DNA of 64,000 nt from Fodinibacter luteus (lineage in GTDB: Bacteria; Actinomycetota; Actinomycetes; Actinomycetales; Dermatophilaceae), in contig NZ_BAABGM010000004.1 of the NCBI RefSeq assembly GCF_039541575.1, forward strand, positions 62,001 through 126,000, given 5' to 3'. Shown piece by piece: positions 17,788-25,472 of the stretch. The notes beneath the pieces were generated by a model, which made no database searches, was not told where the DNA came from, and was given only the letters and a program-made list of their open reading frames with translations. Made by a program: the position numbers and the translations under genes. How positions within the stretch are numbered: position 1 is the first letter of the stretch; every line of letters starts with the position of its first letter.

Positions 17788-19080
17788 TCAGCCCCGCGCC
17801 GCACCCGCGCGCGGGTACGCCGGGAAGCGCTCGACGAGCTCGGTGACCCGGCCTCGGACCTCGCGCGAGACGGCGTGCTCGGGGTCGGCGTCGCCGTCGA
17901 CGACGGCGCGGGCGATGAGCTCGGCGATCGTGCGCATCTCGTCCTCGCCCATCCCCTGGGTCGTGACGCACGGCGTGCCGACCCGGATGCCCGAGGCGAT
18001 GTTGGGCTTCTGGGGGTCGAACGGGATGGCGTTCTTGTTGAGCGTGATGCCGGCGGCGCCGCAGCGGGCCTCGGCGTCGACACCGGTGACGCCGACCCCC
18101 TGCAGGTCGTGGAGGGACAGGTGGGTGTCGGTGCCGCCGGTCGTCGGGCGGATGCCGCGCTCCCCCAGCTCGGTCGCGAGCACCCGGGCGTTCGCGATGA
18201 CCTGGCGGGTGTACGCGGCGTACTCGGGGGTCGCGCACTCCTTGAAGTTGACCGCCTTCGCGGCGACCGAGTGCATCTGCGGGCCGCCCTGCATCATCGG
18301 GAAGACCGCCTTGTCGATCGCCGCGGCGTGCTCCGCGCGGCAGACGATCGCGCCGGACCGGGGGCCGCGCAGCACCTTGTGGGTCGTGAACGAGACGACG
18401 TCGGCGAACGGCACGGGGCTCGGGATCGCCCGCCCGGCGACGAGGCCGATGAAGTGGGCCGCGTCGACCCAGAAGATCGCGCCGACCTCGTCGGCGATGG
18501 CCCGGAAGCGAGCGAAGTCGATGGTGCGCGGGATCGCGGAGCCGCCCGCGAGCAGCACCTTCGGGCGGTGCTCCTTCGCGAGGCGCTCGACCTCGTCGTA
18601 GTCGATGTCCTCGGTCGTGCGGTCGACGCCGTAGTGCACCGCGTCGAACCACTTGCCCGAGAACGAGACCTTCGTGCCGTGGGTGAGGTGGCCGCCGTGC
18701 GGCAGGCTCATCGCGAGGATCTTCTCGCCGGGCTTGAGGAAGGCGCCGTACACGGCCTGGTTGGCGCTCGCCCCGGAGTGCGCCTGGACGTTGGCGTGGT
18801 CGGCCTCGAAGAGGGCCTTGCACCGCTCGATCGCGAGCGTCTCCGCCTTGTCGACCTCGGAGCAGCCGCCGTAGTAGCGCCGCCCGGGGTAGCCCTCGGC
18901 GTACTTGTTCGACAGCGTCGAGCCGAGGGCCGTGAGGACCTCCGGGCTCGAGAAGTTCTCGCTCGCGATGAGCTGCAGGCCGGCGCGGAGGCGGTCGAGC
19001 TCGGAGAGCAGGACGCCGGAGATCTCGGGGTCGAACGCCTCGAGGGCGCCGAAGTCGGATCCGTAGAACGTGTCAGTCAT
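17788..19080 (-). CDS. glyA: Serine hydroxymethyltransferase
   Basis: The 430-residue PLP enzyme. Start ATG at 19080 (MTDTFYGSDFGALEAFDPEI) follows a GAGGGA ribosome site; it overlaps the end of tsaC by 8 bp. LIASENFSS near residue 40 and the PLP-lysine segment VSFTTHKVLRGPRSG are present. It interconverts serine and glycine, loading the one-carbon unit on tetrahydrofolate. The segment LRGPRSGAIVCRAEHAAAID is as expected for the family. Its place between tsaC and the sugar transferase is unusual compared with the mycobacterial order. Confidence 0.97.
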   Translation of the reverse strand: MTDTFYGSDFGALEAFDPEISGVLLSELDRLRAGLQLIASENFSSPEVLTALGSTLSNKYAEGYPGRRYYGGCSEVDKAETLAIERCKALFEADHANVQAHSGASANQAVYGAFLKPGEKILAMSLPHGGHLTHGTKVSFSGKWFDAVHYGVDRTTEDIDYDEVERLAKEHRPKVLLAGGSAIPRTIDFARFRAIADEVGAIFWVDAAHFIGLVAGRAIPSPVPFADVVSFTTHKVLRGPRSGAIVCRAEHAAAIDKAVFPMMQGGPQMHSVAAKAVNFKECATPEYAAYTRQVIANARVLATELGERGIRPTTGGTDTHLSLHDLQGVGVTGVDAEARCGAAGITLNKNAIPFDPQKPNIASGIRVGTPCVTTQGMGEDEMRTIAELIARAVVDGDADPEHAVSREVRGRVTELVERFPAYPRAGAARG

Positions 19081-19834
19081 CGTCGGTGGTCCCTCGCTGC
19101 TCGCTGGCGGTGGACGCCTCGGGCGCCCCTGGCTCTTCGGTGCCGGCACCCGGCTCGGGCTCGTCGGGCGCGGGGCTCGTCAACTCTAGGGCGTCGGCTC
19201 TCGAGCGCTCCACGACGTCCATGACCTCGGCCTCGGACAGCGCGCCCACCCGGAGGACGACCGGCTCGTCGCGGGTGCAGTCGACGATCGTCGAGGCGAG
19301 GCCGCCGGTGACCGGACCGCCGTCGAGGTAGAACTCGACGGCGGCACCGAGCTGGCTCGCCGACTCGACGACGGTGCGCGACGCGGGGTGGCCGGTGCGG
19401 TTGGCGCTGCTCACGGCCATCGGCCCCACCTCGCGCAGCAGCTCGAGCGCGACGGGGTCGTCCGGCATCCGCAGCGCCACCGTGCCGCGGGTGTCGCCGA
19501 GGTCCCAGGCGAGGGAGGGCTGGGCCCGCAGGACGACGGTGAGCGGGCCGGGCCAGAAGGCGGCGACGAGCGCCCGGGCGTAGTCGGGCACGTCGGTCGC
19601 GAGGCCGTCGAGGGTGCGGGCGTCGGGCACGAGCACGGGCGGGGGCATGTCGGTGCCGCGGCCCTTCGCGGACAGCAGGGCGCGCACGGCATCCACCGAG
19701 AAGGCGTCGGCCCCGATGCCGTAGAGCGTGTCGGTCGGCAGGACGACGAGGCGGCCCTCGCGCACGCCGGCGGCGGCCTTGGGGATGGCGTCGGCCCGCC
19801 CGGCCTCGGTCGTGCAGTCGAAGACGGGGCTCAT
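19073..19834 (-). CDS. tsaC: L-threonylcarbamoyladenylate synthase (TsaC/YwlC/Sua5 family)
   Basis: A 253-residue protein. ATG at 19834 gives MSPVFDCTTEAGRADAI. The YrdC-type core carries LPTDTLYGIGADAF, SAKGRGTDMPPPVLV and AVSSANRTG, the ATP/threonine binding elements. It makes the threonylcarbamoyl-AMP used for t6A37 modification of ANN-decoding tRNAs. A 40-residue acidic, Pro/Glu-rich tail follows the core. It is cotranscribed with prmC and glyA, as in M. tuberculosis Rv1301. Confidence 0.93.
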   Translation of the reverse strand: MSPVFDCTTEAGRADAIPKAAAGVREGRLVVLPTDTLYGIGADAFSVDAVRALLSAKGRGTDMPPPVLVPDARTLDGLATDVPDYARALVAAFWPGPLTVVLRAQPSLAWDLGDTRGTVALRMPDDPVALELLREVGPMAVSSANRTGHPASRTVVESASQLGAAVEFYLDGGPVTGGLASTIVDCTRDEPVVLRVGALSEAEVMDVVERSRADALELTSPAPDEPEPGAGTEEPGAPEASTASEQRGTTDDD

Positions 19835-19898
19835 GGGCGACAGCCTAGGGTTTCCGGAATGCCGGGCACCGCCGCGGCTCACCGGGGGTCGGGACCGT

Positions 19899-20780
19899 TC
19901 AGGCCGACGGCCGCCGGAGCGCGACGGTCGTCCGCGGCCGCCCTGCGAGGTCGTCGTGGTCGGCGACCTCGGTCCACGCCCCCGTGCGGCGCAGCGCCTC
20001 GGGCAGGGAGCGCCCCTGGCTGTCGGCGTGCTCCATGACGAGCACCCCGCCCGGGCGCAGCAGGACCGCCGCGCGCGCCGCCACGGCCAGCGGCACGGCG
20101 AGGCCGTCGGCCGACCCCCCGAACAGCGCGACGTGGGGGTCGTGGTCGCGCACCTCGGGGTCGAGCGGGACGGCGCCGTCGGGGATGTACGGCGGGTTGC
20201 TCACGACGACGTCGACGCACCCGCACAGGTCCTCGAACGCGCTCGTCGCGTCGCCGAGGCGGACGTCGACGTCGAGCCCGAGCCGGTCCCGGTTCGCCAC
20301 GGCCCACCCGTGGGCGAGGTCGGACAGCTCGACGGCGTGCACCCGGGCCGTCGGCAGCTCGTCCTTGACGGCGAGGGCGATGGCGCCCGAACCGGTGCAC
20401 AGGTCCACGACGACGGCGCCGGGCGGCCGGCCGGATGCCGCGTCGATCGCGAGGCCGGCCGTCACCTCGGTCTCGGGCCGGGGCACGAAGACGCCCGGAC
20501 CCACCGCGAGGGTGAGCCGGCGGAAGTGTGCGCGGCCGGTGAGGTGCTGCAGGGGGACGCGCTCGAGCCGCTCGGCCACGAGCCCGTCATAGGCGTCGAG
20601 GAAGCCCACGTCGGCGCCCTCGCGCAGCACCATGCGCCGTCGCACGTCAGCCGGGTCGGTGCCGAGCGCGAAGGCGGCGAGCTCGACGGCATCCGTCTCT
20701 GGTGAGGCGATCCCGACGTCCGCGAGGGCGGCGCGCGCCCGCTCGACCGCGGACCGGACCGTCGGCTGTCCTCCCGTCAT
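19899..20780 (-). CDS. prmC: Peptide chain release factor N5-glutamine methyltransferase
   Basis: A 293-residue protein. The N-terminal helical domain contacts the release factor, and the C-terminal SAM domain holds VVDLCTGSGAIALA and the glutamine-binding motif SNPPYIP. It methylates the GGQ glutamine of RF1/RF2. The ATG at 20780 overlaps the prfA stop by 4 nt (ATGA), so enzyme and substrate are translationally coupled. Confidence 0.95.
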   Translation of the reverse strand: MTGGQPTVRSAVERARAALADVGIASPETDAVELAAFALGTDPADVRRRMVLREGADVGFLDAYDGLVAERLERVPLQHLTGRAHFRRLTLAVGPGVFVPRPETEVTAGLAIDAASGRPPGAVVVDLCTGSGAIALAVKDELPTARVHAVELSDLAHGWAVANRDRLGLDVDVRLGDATSAFEDLCGCVDVVVSNPPYIPDGAVPLDPEVRDHDPHVALFGGSADGLAVPLAVAARAAVLLRPGGVLVMEHADSQGRSLPEALRRTGAWTEVADHDDLAGRPRTTVALRRPSA

Positions 20781-21853
20781 CGGTCCGCGACGGCGGCGAG
20801 GCGGGCCGCCTCGTCGGCGTCGACGCAGGACTGGATGACCGGGTCGAGGTCGCCGCCGAGCACCGCGTCGAGGTTGTACGCCTTGAAGCCGGTGCGGTGG
20901 TCGCTCACCCGGTTCTCCGGGAAGTTGTAGGTGCGGATGCGCTCGGACCGGTCGACGGTGCGCACCTGGCTCGCGCGGGCGCTGGCGTCGGCGGCGTGGC
21001 GCTCGTCCATCGCGATCTGGTGGAGCCGGGCCCGCAGGACCCGCATCGCGGCCTCGCGGTTCTGCAGCTGGGACTTCTCGTTCTGGCACGACACGACGAC
21101 ACCGGTCGGCACGTGCGTGAGCCGCACGGCCGAGTCGGTCGTGTTGACGCTCTGTCCACCGGGGCCGCTCGAGCGGAAGACGTCGACCCGGACGTCGTTC
21201 GGGTCGATCGAGACCTCGACGTCCTCGGCCTCGGGCATGACCCACACACCCGCGGCGCTCGTGTGGATGCGACCCTGGCTCTCGGTGACCGGCACCCGCT
21301 GCACGCGGTGCACCCCGCCCTCGAACTTCAGCCGCGCCCAGGGGGCCTCGCCGGGCTGGGCGGTCCCCCGCGAACGCACCGACACCCGGACGTCCTTGTA
21401 GCCGCCGAGGTCGGACTCGGTGGCGTCGAGCACCTCGGTGCGCCAGCCACGGCGCTCCGCGTGCCGCAGGTACATCCGCAGCAGGTCGCCCGCGAACAGG
21501 GCCGACTCCTCGCCCCCCTCCCCCGCCTTGACCTCGAGGATGACGTCGCGGTCGTCGTCGGGGTCGCGGGGGACGAGCAGGCGGCGCAGCCGGTCCTCCG
21601 CGACGGCGACCTCGGCCTCGAGCGCGGGGACCTCCTCGGCGAACGAGGCGTCCTCACCCGCGAGCTCACGAGCGGCCCCGAGGTCGCCCCGGGCACGCAC
21701 CCACGCGTGGTACGCCGCGACGGTCGGGCCGAGCGCGGCATACCGCTTGTTGACCTCGCGGCTGCGGTCGGGGTCGGACGCGACGGCCGGTTCGGCCATC
21801 TCGCGCTCGAGCGCCGCGTGCTCGGCGACGACGGCCCGGGCGGACTCGAGCAC
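20777..21853 (-). CDS. prfA: Peptide chain release factor 1
   Basis: A 358-residue protein with the catalytic GPGGQSVN motif, a codon-recognition domain, and the PrmC target Gln in GGQ. The start is GTG at 21853 (VLESARAVVAEH): AGGAGG lies 5 nt upstream, and the sequence before it is repetitive His/Pro-coding DNA unlike RF1. It ends translation at UAA and UAG. It lies directly downstream of rpmE in the usual actinobacterial order. Confidence 0.96.
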   Translation of the reverse strand: MLESARAVVAEHAALEREMAEPAVASDPDRSREVNKRYAALGPTVAAYHAWVRARGDLGAARELAGEDASFAEEVPALEAEVAVAEDRLRRLLVPRDPDDDRDVILEVKAGEGGEESALFAGDLLRMYLRHAERRGWRTEVLDATESDLGGYKDVRVSVRSRGTAQPGEAPWARLKFEGGVHRVQRVPVTESQGRIHTSAAGVWVMPEAEDVEVSIDPNDVRVDVFRSSGPGGQSVNTTDSAVRLTHVPTGVVVSCQNEKSQLQNREAAMRVLRARLHQIAMDERHAADASARASQVRTVDRSERIRTYNFPENRVSDHRTGFKAYNLDAVLGGDLDPVIQSCVDADEAARLAAVADR

Positions 21854-21870
21854 GGTGGCCTCCTGGGTGA

Positions 21871-21980
21871 GGTGGGGGTTCGGTGGGTGCGGGTTCGGTG
21901 GGTGCGGGTTCGGTGGGTACGGGTGCGGTGCGTGCGGGTGCGGGTGCGGTGGGTGCGGTCGGTTCGGGTGCGATGGGTCG
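21871..21980. repeat. Degenerate 15-bp tandem repeats between prfA and rpmE
   Basis: About seven copies of a G/T-rich unit close to GGTGGGTGCGGGTTC run from 21871 to 21980. The first three copies are nearly identical and the later ones diverge. They fill most of the gap between the rpmE stop (22038) and the prfA ribosome site (21856). In one frame they would encode His/Pro repeats, but no start or ribosome site supports translation. Confidence 0.85.
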
Positions 21981-22037
21981 GGGAAGACGAGTGCGCCGGC
22001 CCGCTCCACGAAGGAACGGACCGGCGCACCGGAGCAG

Positions 22038-22253
22038 CTACTTGGCGGCCTTCTTGCCGTAGCGGGCCTCGAAGCGGGCCACGCGGCCACCGGTGTCGAG
22101 GATCTTCTGCTTGCCCGTGTAGAACGGGTGGCACTGCGAGCAGACGTCGGCGTGGATGATGCCGTTCTTCGCGGTGCTGCGCGTGGTGAACGACGCGCCA
22201 CAGGTGCAGGTCACCGTGGTCTCGACGTAGTCCGGGTGGATGTCCTTCTTCAC
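22038..22253 (-). CDS. rpmE: 50S ribosomal protein L31, zinc form
   Basis: A 71-residue protein starting MKKDIHPDYVETTVTCTCGA. Cys16, Cys18, Cys38 and Cys41 form the zinc site, so this is the C+ paralogue expected to be replaced by a zinc-free L31 under zinc starvation. ATG at 22253 follows AGGAGA. It is first in the rpmE-prfA-prmC-tsaC-glyA series, and the preceding 200 bp up to the repeat array is the likely promoter region. Confidence 0.97.
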   Translation of the reverse strand: MKKDIHPDYVETTVTCTCGASFTTRSTAKNGIIHADVCSQCHPFYTGKQKILDTGGRVARFEARYGKKAAK

Positions 22254-22457
22254 GATCTCTCCTAGGATGTGTCCGGGTCGGCGGGCTCAGCACCGTGCTG
22301 CAAGACCCTGGCGCCCCGACTGCGCCCCTCGTGAGGGAGGCGCTCAGGAAACGCGTCGCGTGCCGTGAACCGGTCCAGCGGTCAAGTGTGCCAGAGGTGG
22401 CGCACGGTGACCTAAACAGCCGTGGCGCCGCCGGGCATTCCCGGCGCCCACTCGTCG
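22254..22457. other. Upstream region of rpmE, no gene seen
   Basis: The 204 bp between the rpmE start and the first 62-bp repeat module hold the rpmE ribosome site and presumably its promoter. No open frame, clear hairpin or operator was found here. Confidence 0.5.
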
Positions 22458-22756
22458 GGGATGCCGACCGCGCACCACCCCGCGCCCCCGACACCCCCAG
22501 CGACACGCAGGACGTCCAGCGGGGATGCCGGACGCGCACCACCCCGCGCCCCCGACACCCAGCACCACCGGGCCCCTCGACAGGGATGCCGACCGCGCAC
22601 CACCCCGCGCCCCCGACACCCCCAGCGACACGCAGGACGCCCAGCGGGGATGCCGGACGCGCACCACCCCGCGCCCCCGACACCCAGCACCACCGGGCCC
22701 CTCGACAGGGATGCCGACCGCGCACCACCCCGCGCCCCTGACACCCCTCGGCCAGG
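22458..22756. repeat. Array A of ~62-bp direct repeats (2.4 copies of a 125-bp unit)
   Basis: Five modules begin with GGGATGCCG at 22458, 22522, 22583, 22647 and 22708. They alternate between type a (GGGATGCCGACCGCGC) and type b (GGGATGCCGGACGCGC), so the true period is 125 bp. All share a core CGCACCACCCCGCGCCCC. The array ends at the stop codon of the AbiEi/DUF559-like gene (22757). The minus strand is rich in runs of G. No spacers are present, so this is not CRISPR. Confidence 0.93.
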
Positions 22757-23704
22757 TCAGGCCGCGCCGCCCCTCGACCACCGCCGGTGGGCCCGGACGA
22801 CCTGCAGCATGAAGCGCTCCGCCTCCAGCCGCAGACCGAGGACCGGGATCCGGAGCACGCGGTCGTCGCTCAGCACCACCTCGTTCTGTCGCAGCGCGTC
22901 GTCGACGACGGCCAGCGCCAGCGCATGGTGGCCGCCGTCGACCTCGACGACGAGGTCGATCCCCTCCCACTCGACGTCCAGGTAGGCCCGCCCGCCGGGC
23001 AGGGTGCGCACCACCTGGCGGCTCGGCTCGGGGAGGCCGTTCTCCCGGCACAGCCCCGCGAAGTCGAGCTCCCCGAGCGACCGCACACCGTCGCAGAGGT
23101 CTCCGACGGCCGCCCGCAGGAGCTGACGCCGGGGGCGTTCCATTCGGGTGGGGCAGCGGTGCCACGCCGCGAGCAGCCGGTCGGGCGTCGTCATCCGTTG
23201 CTGGAGCACGAGGCACAGCACGAGCACGGCCTGGCGGTCGCTCGCGGCCCAGGCCGCCGCTGACACGGCTGCCGGCGCGACGTCGACCCTCGGCAGGCCC
23301 GCCGACCCCGTCGGCGGCATTCTCGTGCGCCGGTGCCGCCGGACCCCGGTGACCCGGTGGCTGCGGTTGCGCTTCGGCACGGACACGTCGGTCACCGTCG
23401 GCTCGAAGCCGGTGAGGCCCGACGCGACGAGGGCCGCGGCACCGTCGAGGGCCGAGCCGCCGCCGGTCTCCCACACGGCCTGCCACAGCCGCCCGGCGCC
23501 TCGGGGCTCGAGGTTGCCGATGACGACCGTGTGCCTGCCCCGGACGAGCCACCGCCCCGCGGCGACCTCGGTGCGCACGTCGGCCCTCGTCACACCGACG
23601 CCGCGAAGGTCCTTGCGGTGGGCCACTCCGTCGTGCTGCCGGGCGACTCGCTCGGCACGGCGGGCCCGCTCGGCGCGGGGTAGTCGGCGTCGGGAAGGTG
23701 GCAT
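22757..23704 (-). CDS. AbiEi-like protein with C-terminal DUF559 (nuclease-like) domain
   Basis: A 315-residue protein. The N-terminal third is Arg-rich and resembles the winged-helix part of AbiEi antitoxins (HRKDLRGVGVTRADVRTEVA). The C-terminal part carries DLVVEVDGGHHALA near residues 250-263, the DUF559 pattern related to Vsr-type endonucleases, with E254 and D256 as candidate metal ligands. Actinobacteria carry many such genes without an obvious toxin partner, and none lies here. ATG at 23704. The gene is bracketed by two arrays of the same repeat family. A defence or antitoxin role is only suggested by the fold. Confidence 0.75.
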   Translation of the reverse strand: MPPSRRRLPRAERARRAERVARQHDGVAHRKDLRGVGVTRADVRTEVAAGRWLVRGRHTVVIGNLEPRGAGRLWQAVWETGGGSALDGAAALVASGLTGFEPTVTDVSVPKRNRSHRVTGVRRHRRTRMPPTGSAGLPRVDVAPAAVSAAAWAASDRQAVLVLCLVLQQRMTTPDRLLAAWHRCPTRMERPRRQLLRAAVGDLCDGVRSLGELDFAGLCRENGLPEPSRQVVRTLPGGRAYLDVEWEGIDLVVEVDGGHHALALAVVDDALRQNEVVLSDDRVLRIPVLGLRLEAERFMLQVVRAHRRWSRGGAA

Positions 23705-23765
23705 ACCCCACTGTGTCCCCTCCGGAGCGCTACGCGCAGCGGTCGTCCACAGGCCCCCATCCCGA

Positions 23766-23935
23766 CGGATGCCGAGCGCGCGGCACCCCGCGCCCCCGAC
23801 ACCCCCAGCGCCACCGGGCTCCTCGGCAGGGATGCCGAGCGCGCGGCACCCCGCGCCCCTGACACCCCAGCACCACCGGGCTCCTCGGCAGGCATGCCAG
23901 ACGCGCACCACCCCGCGCCCTTGGCACCCCAGCCT
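23766..23935. repeat. Array B of ~62-bp direct repeats
   Basis: Three modules begin near 23767, 23830 and 23892 with a period of 62-63 bp and share the core GCACCCCGCGCCC with array A. Orientation is the same as array A, on the other side of the AbiEi/DUF559-like gene. The third module ends about 50 bp before the LLM oxidoreductase start. The rest of the 23705-23983 gap is the upstream region of both divergent genes. Confidence 0.9.
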
Positions 23936-23983
23936 GCCCCGAGGGCCAAGCGTCGTCGGTGGCTCCGCGTAGCGTGGCCGAGC

Positions 23984-24838
23984 ATGAGGTTCGGAGCCGT
24001 CATCCCCTATGCCACCGAGCGCGAGTTCGCGCAGCTCGCCGCCGTCGCCGAGGAGGCGGGGTGGCACCAGGTCTTCTCGTGGGAGTCGGTCTGGGGGCAG
24101 GACGCCTGGGTCACCCTCGGGGCCGCCGCGATGGCGACCGAGCGGATCCGCCTCGGCACGCTCCTCACCCCGGCCGCCCGCCACCGCCCGTGGGACCTCG
24201 CCTCGCGGGTCGCCTCGGTCGACCGGCTCTCGAACGGGCGGGTCACCCTCGGGGTCGGACTCGGCGCCCTCCACGGCAACTGGCTCGCCTTCGAACCCGA
24301 CGAGGGGCGGGCGGTCCGCGCCCGCAAGCTCGACGAGGTGCTCGACATCTACGCCGGCCTCATGGGCGGCCAGCCCTTCTCCTACACCGGCGAGCACTTC
24401 TCGGCCGCGCCCGTCACCGAGCTCGTCCCTCCCCCGCCGGTCCAGCGCCCGCACCCGCCTGTGTGGTGCGTCGGTGCCCTCGTCCCGGGGCGCTCGAGGC
24501 AGCGTTCGCTCGAGCGCGCGGCCCGCTGGCAGGGCGTCTTCCCCGCCGTGGCCGGCGGGACCCTCGACGACCCCGGCTCGCACCTCACTCCCCCGGCCCT
24601 GCGCGAGGTCGTCGACCGCATCGCGGCCCTGCGCTCCGACGCGGGCCTGACGATGGCCGGCTACGACGTCGTCGTCGAGGGCGACAGCCACGGCGGCTTC
24701 GGGGTGGTCCGCCCACCGGTGCAGCAGTGGGCGGATGCGGGCGCCACGTGGTGGGTGGAGTCGTGGTGGGACCTCCCCGACTCCCCCGAGGGCCGGGCCG
24801 AGACCCGCCAGCGCCTCGCGCTCGGCCCGCGGTGGTGA
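23984..24838 (+). CDS. LLM class flavin-dependent oxidoreductase
   Basis: A 284-residue luciferase-like monooxygenase fold: MRFGAVIPYATEREFAQLAA, then ERIRLGTLLTPAARHRPWDLA and NGRVTLGVGLG, the usual flavin-binding beta/alpha-barrel pattern. Family members in actinobacteria use FMN or F420; which one cannot be told. The ATG at 23984 is chosen because an earlier ATG at 23894 lies inside a repeat module. The gene overlaps the GNAT gene by 4 nt. Confidence 0.88.
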   Translation: MRFGAVIPYATEREFAQLAAVAEEAGWHQVFSWESVWGQDAWVTLGAAAMATERIRLGTLLTPAARHRPWDLASRVASVDRLSNGRVTLGVGLGALHGNWLAFEPDEGRAVRARKLDEVLDIYAGLMGGQPFSYTGEHFSAAPVTELVPPPPVQRPHPPVWCVGALVPGRSRQRSLERAARWQGVFPAVAGGTLDDPGSHLTPPALREVVDRIAALRSDAGLTMAGYDVVVEGDSHGGFGVVRPPVQQWADAGATWWVESWWDLPDSPEGRAETRQRLALGPRW

Positions 24839-25326
24839 GCGGCACGGCATCCGGCACCGTCGTCCGTGCGGCGACGGCCGCGGATGCCGAGGTGATGGTG
24901 CAGCTGCGCGCCGTCATGTTCGAGGCCATGGGCACCGCGCCCCACGAGCTGGCCGACCCGGTGTGGCGGGCGGCCGCCCGCGAGTGGTTCCTCGCACGCA
25001 CCGGCACGCCCGGGGTGCGCGTCGTCGTCGCGGAGGTGGCCGGCGAGGTCGCGGCGGGGGGCGTCGGCGAGGTCACCGCGCTCATCCCCGGGCCGAGCAC
25101 GCCCAACGGCTCCGTGGGGCTCGTGTCCAGCGTGGCGACCTTCCCCGGCCACCGCGGCCGGGGCCTCGCGAGCGCGGTGACCGACGACCTGCTCGCGTGG
25201 TTCGCCGAGCGCACCGACGTCACCCGGGTCGACCTCTTCGCCACGGATGCCGGCGCACGCATCTACGCGCCGAGCGGCTTCGCGGTGCGCGCGTTCCCGG
25301 CGATGTCCCTACCCGTCGGGCGCTGA
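24835..25326 (+). CDS. GNAT family N-acetyltransferase
   Basis: A 163-residue protein with the acetyl-CoA loop in VATFPGHRGRGLASAVTDDL (R-G-R-G-L-A) and a C-terminal YAPSGFAVRAFP segment typical of GNAT. The GTG at 24835 overlaps the stop of the LLM gene in GTGA, so the two are coupled; GTG at 24832 is an alternative. The substrate is unknown. It converges on rho with a hairpin between. Confidence 0.88.
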   Translation: MSGTASGTVVRAATAADAEVMVQLRAVMFEAMGTAPHELADPVWRAAAREWFLARTGTPGVRVVVAEVAGEVAAGGVGEVTALIPGPSTPNGSVGLVSSVATFPGHRGRGLASAVTDDLLAWFAERTDVTRVDLFATDAGARIYAPSGFAVRAFPAMSLPVGR

Positions 25327-25420
25327 GGCCGGCCTGCTCGTCGACCCAGGAGGCCGCGAGGCCGCGAGGCCCACGATCGACCCCTCCCGCTCGAGGTGTC
25401 GCGGTATGAGCCGCCCGAGG

Positions 25421-25450
25421 GCCGGCACGTCAAACGGATGCCGTGCCGGC
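25421..25450. terminator. Hairpin between convergent GNAT gene and rho
   Basis: Arms GCCGGCACG (25421-25429) and CGTGCCGGC (25442-25450) are perfect over 9 bp with a 12-nt loop. It sits in the 146-bp gap between two converging genes and can act in both directions. No U-run follows. Confidence 0.6.
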
Positions 25451-25472
25451 GCCTCCACTCGGGCCGTGCGGG

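Noticed and set aside
16394..18823. An 809-codon minus-strand frame joining the sugar transferase with upstream sequence
   Set aside because: The upstream part runs out of frame through glyA and is low-complexity; the GTG at 17776 fits the transferase.
22458..22756. Tandem repeats as a CRISPR array
   Set aside because: Units are contiguous, without unique spacers, and no cas gene is near.
23894..23983. Earlier ATG (23894) for the LLM oxidoreductase
   Set aside because: It lies inside a repeat module and would add 30 residues unlike the family; ATG 23984 matches the domain start.
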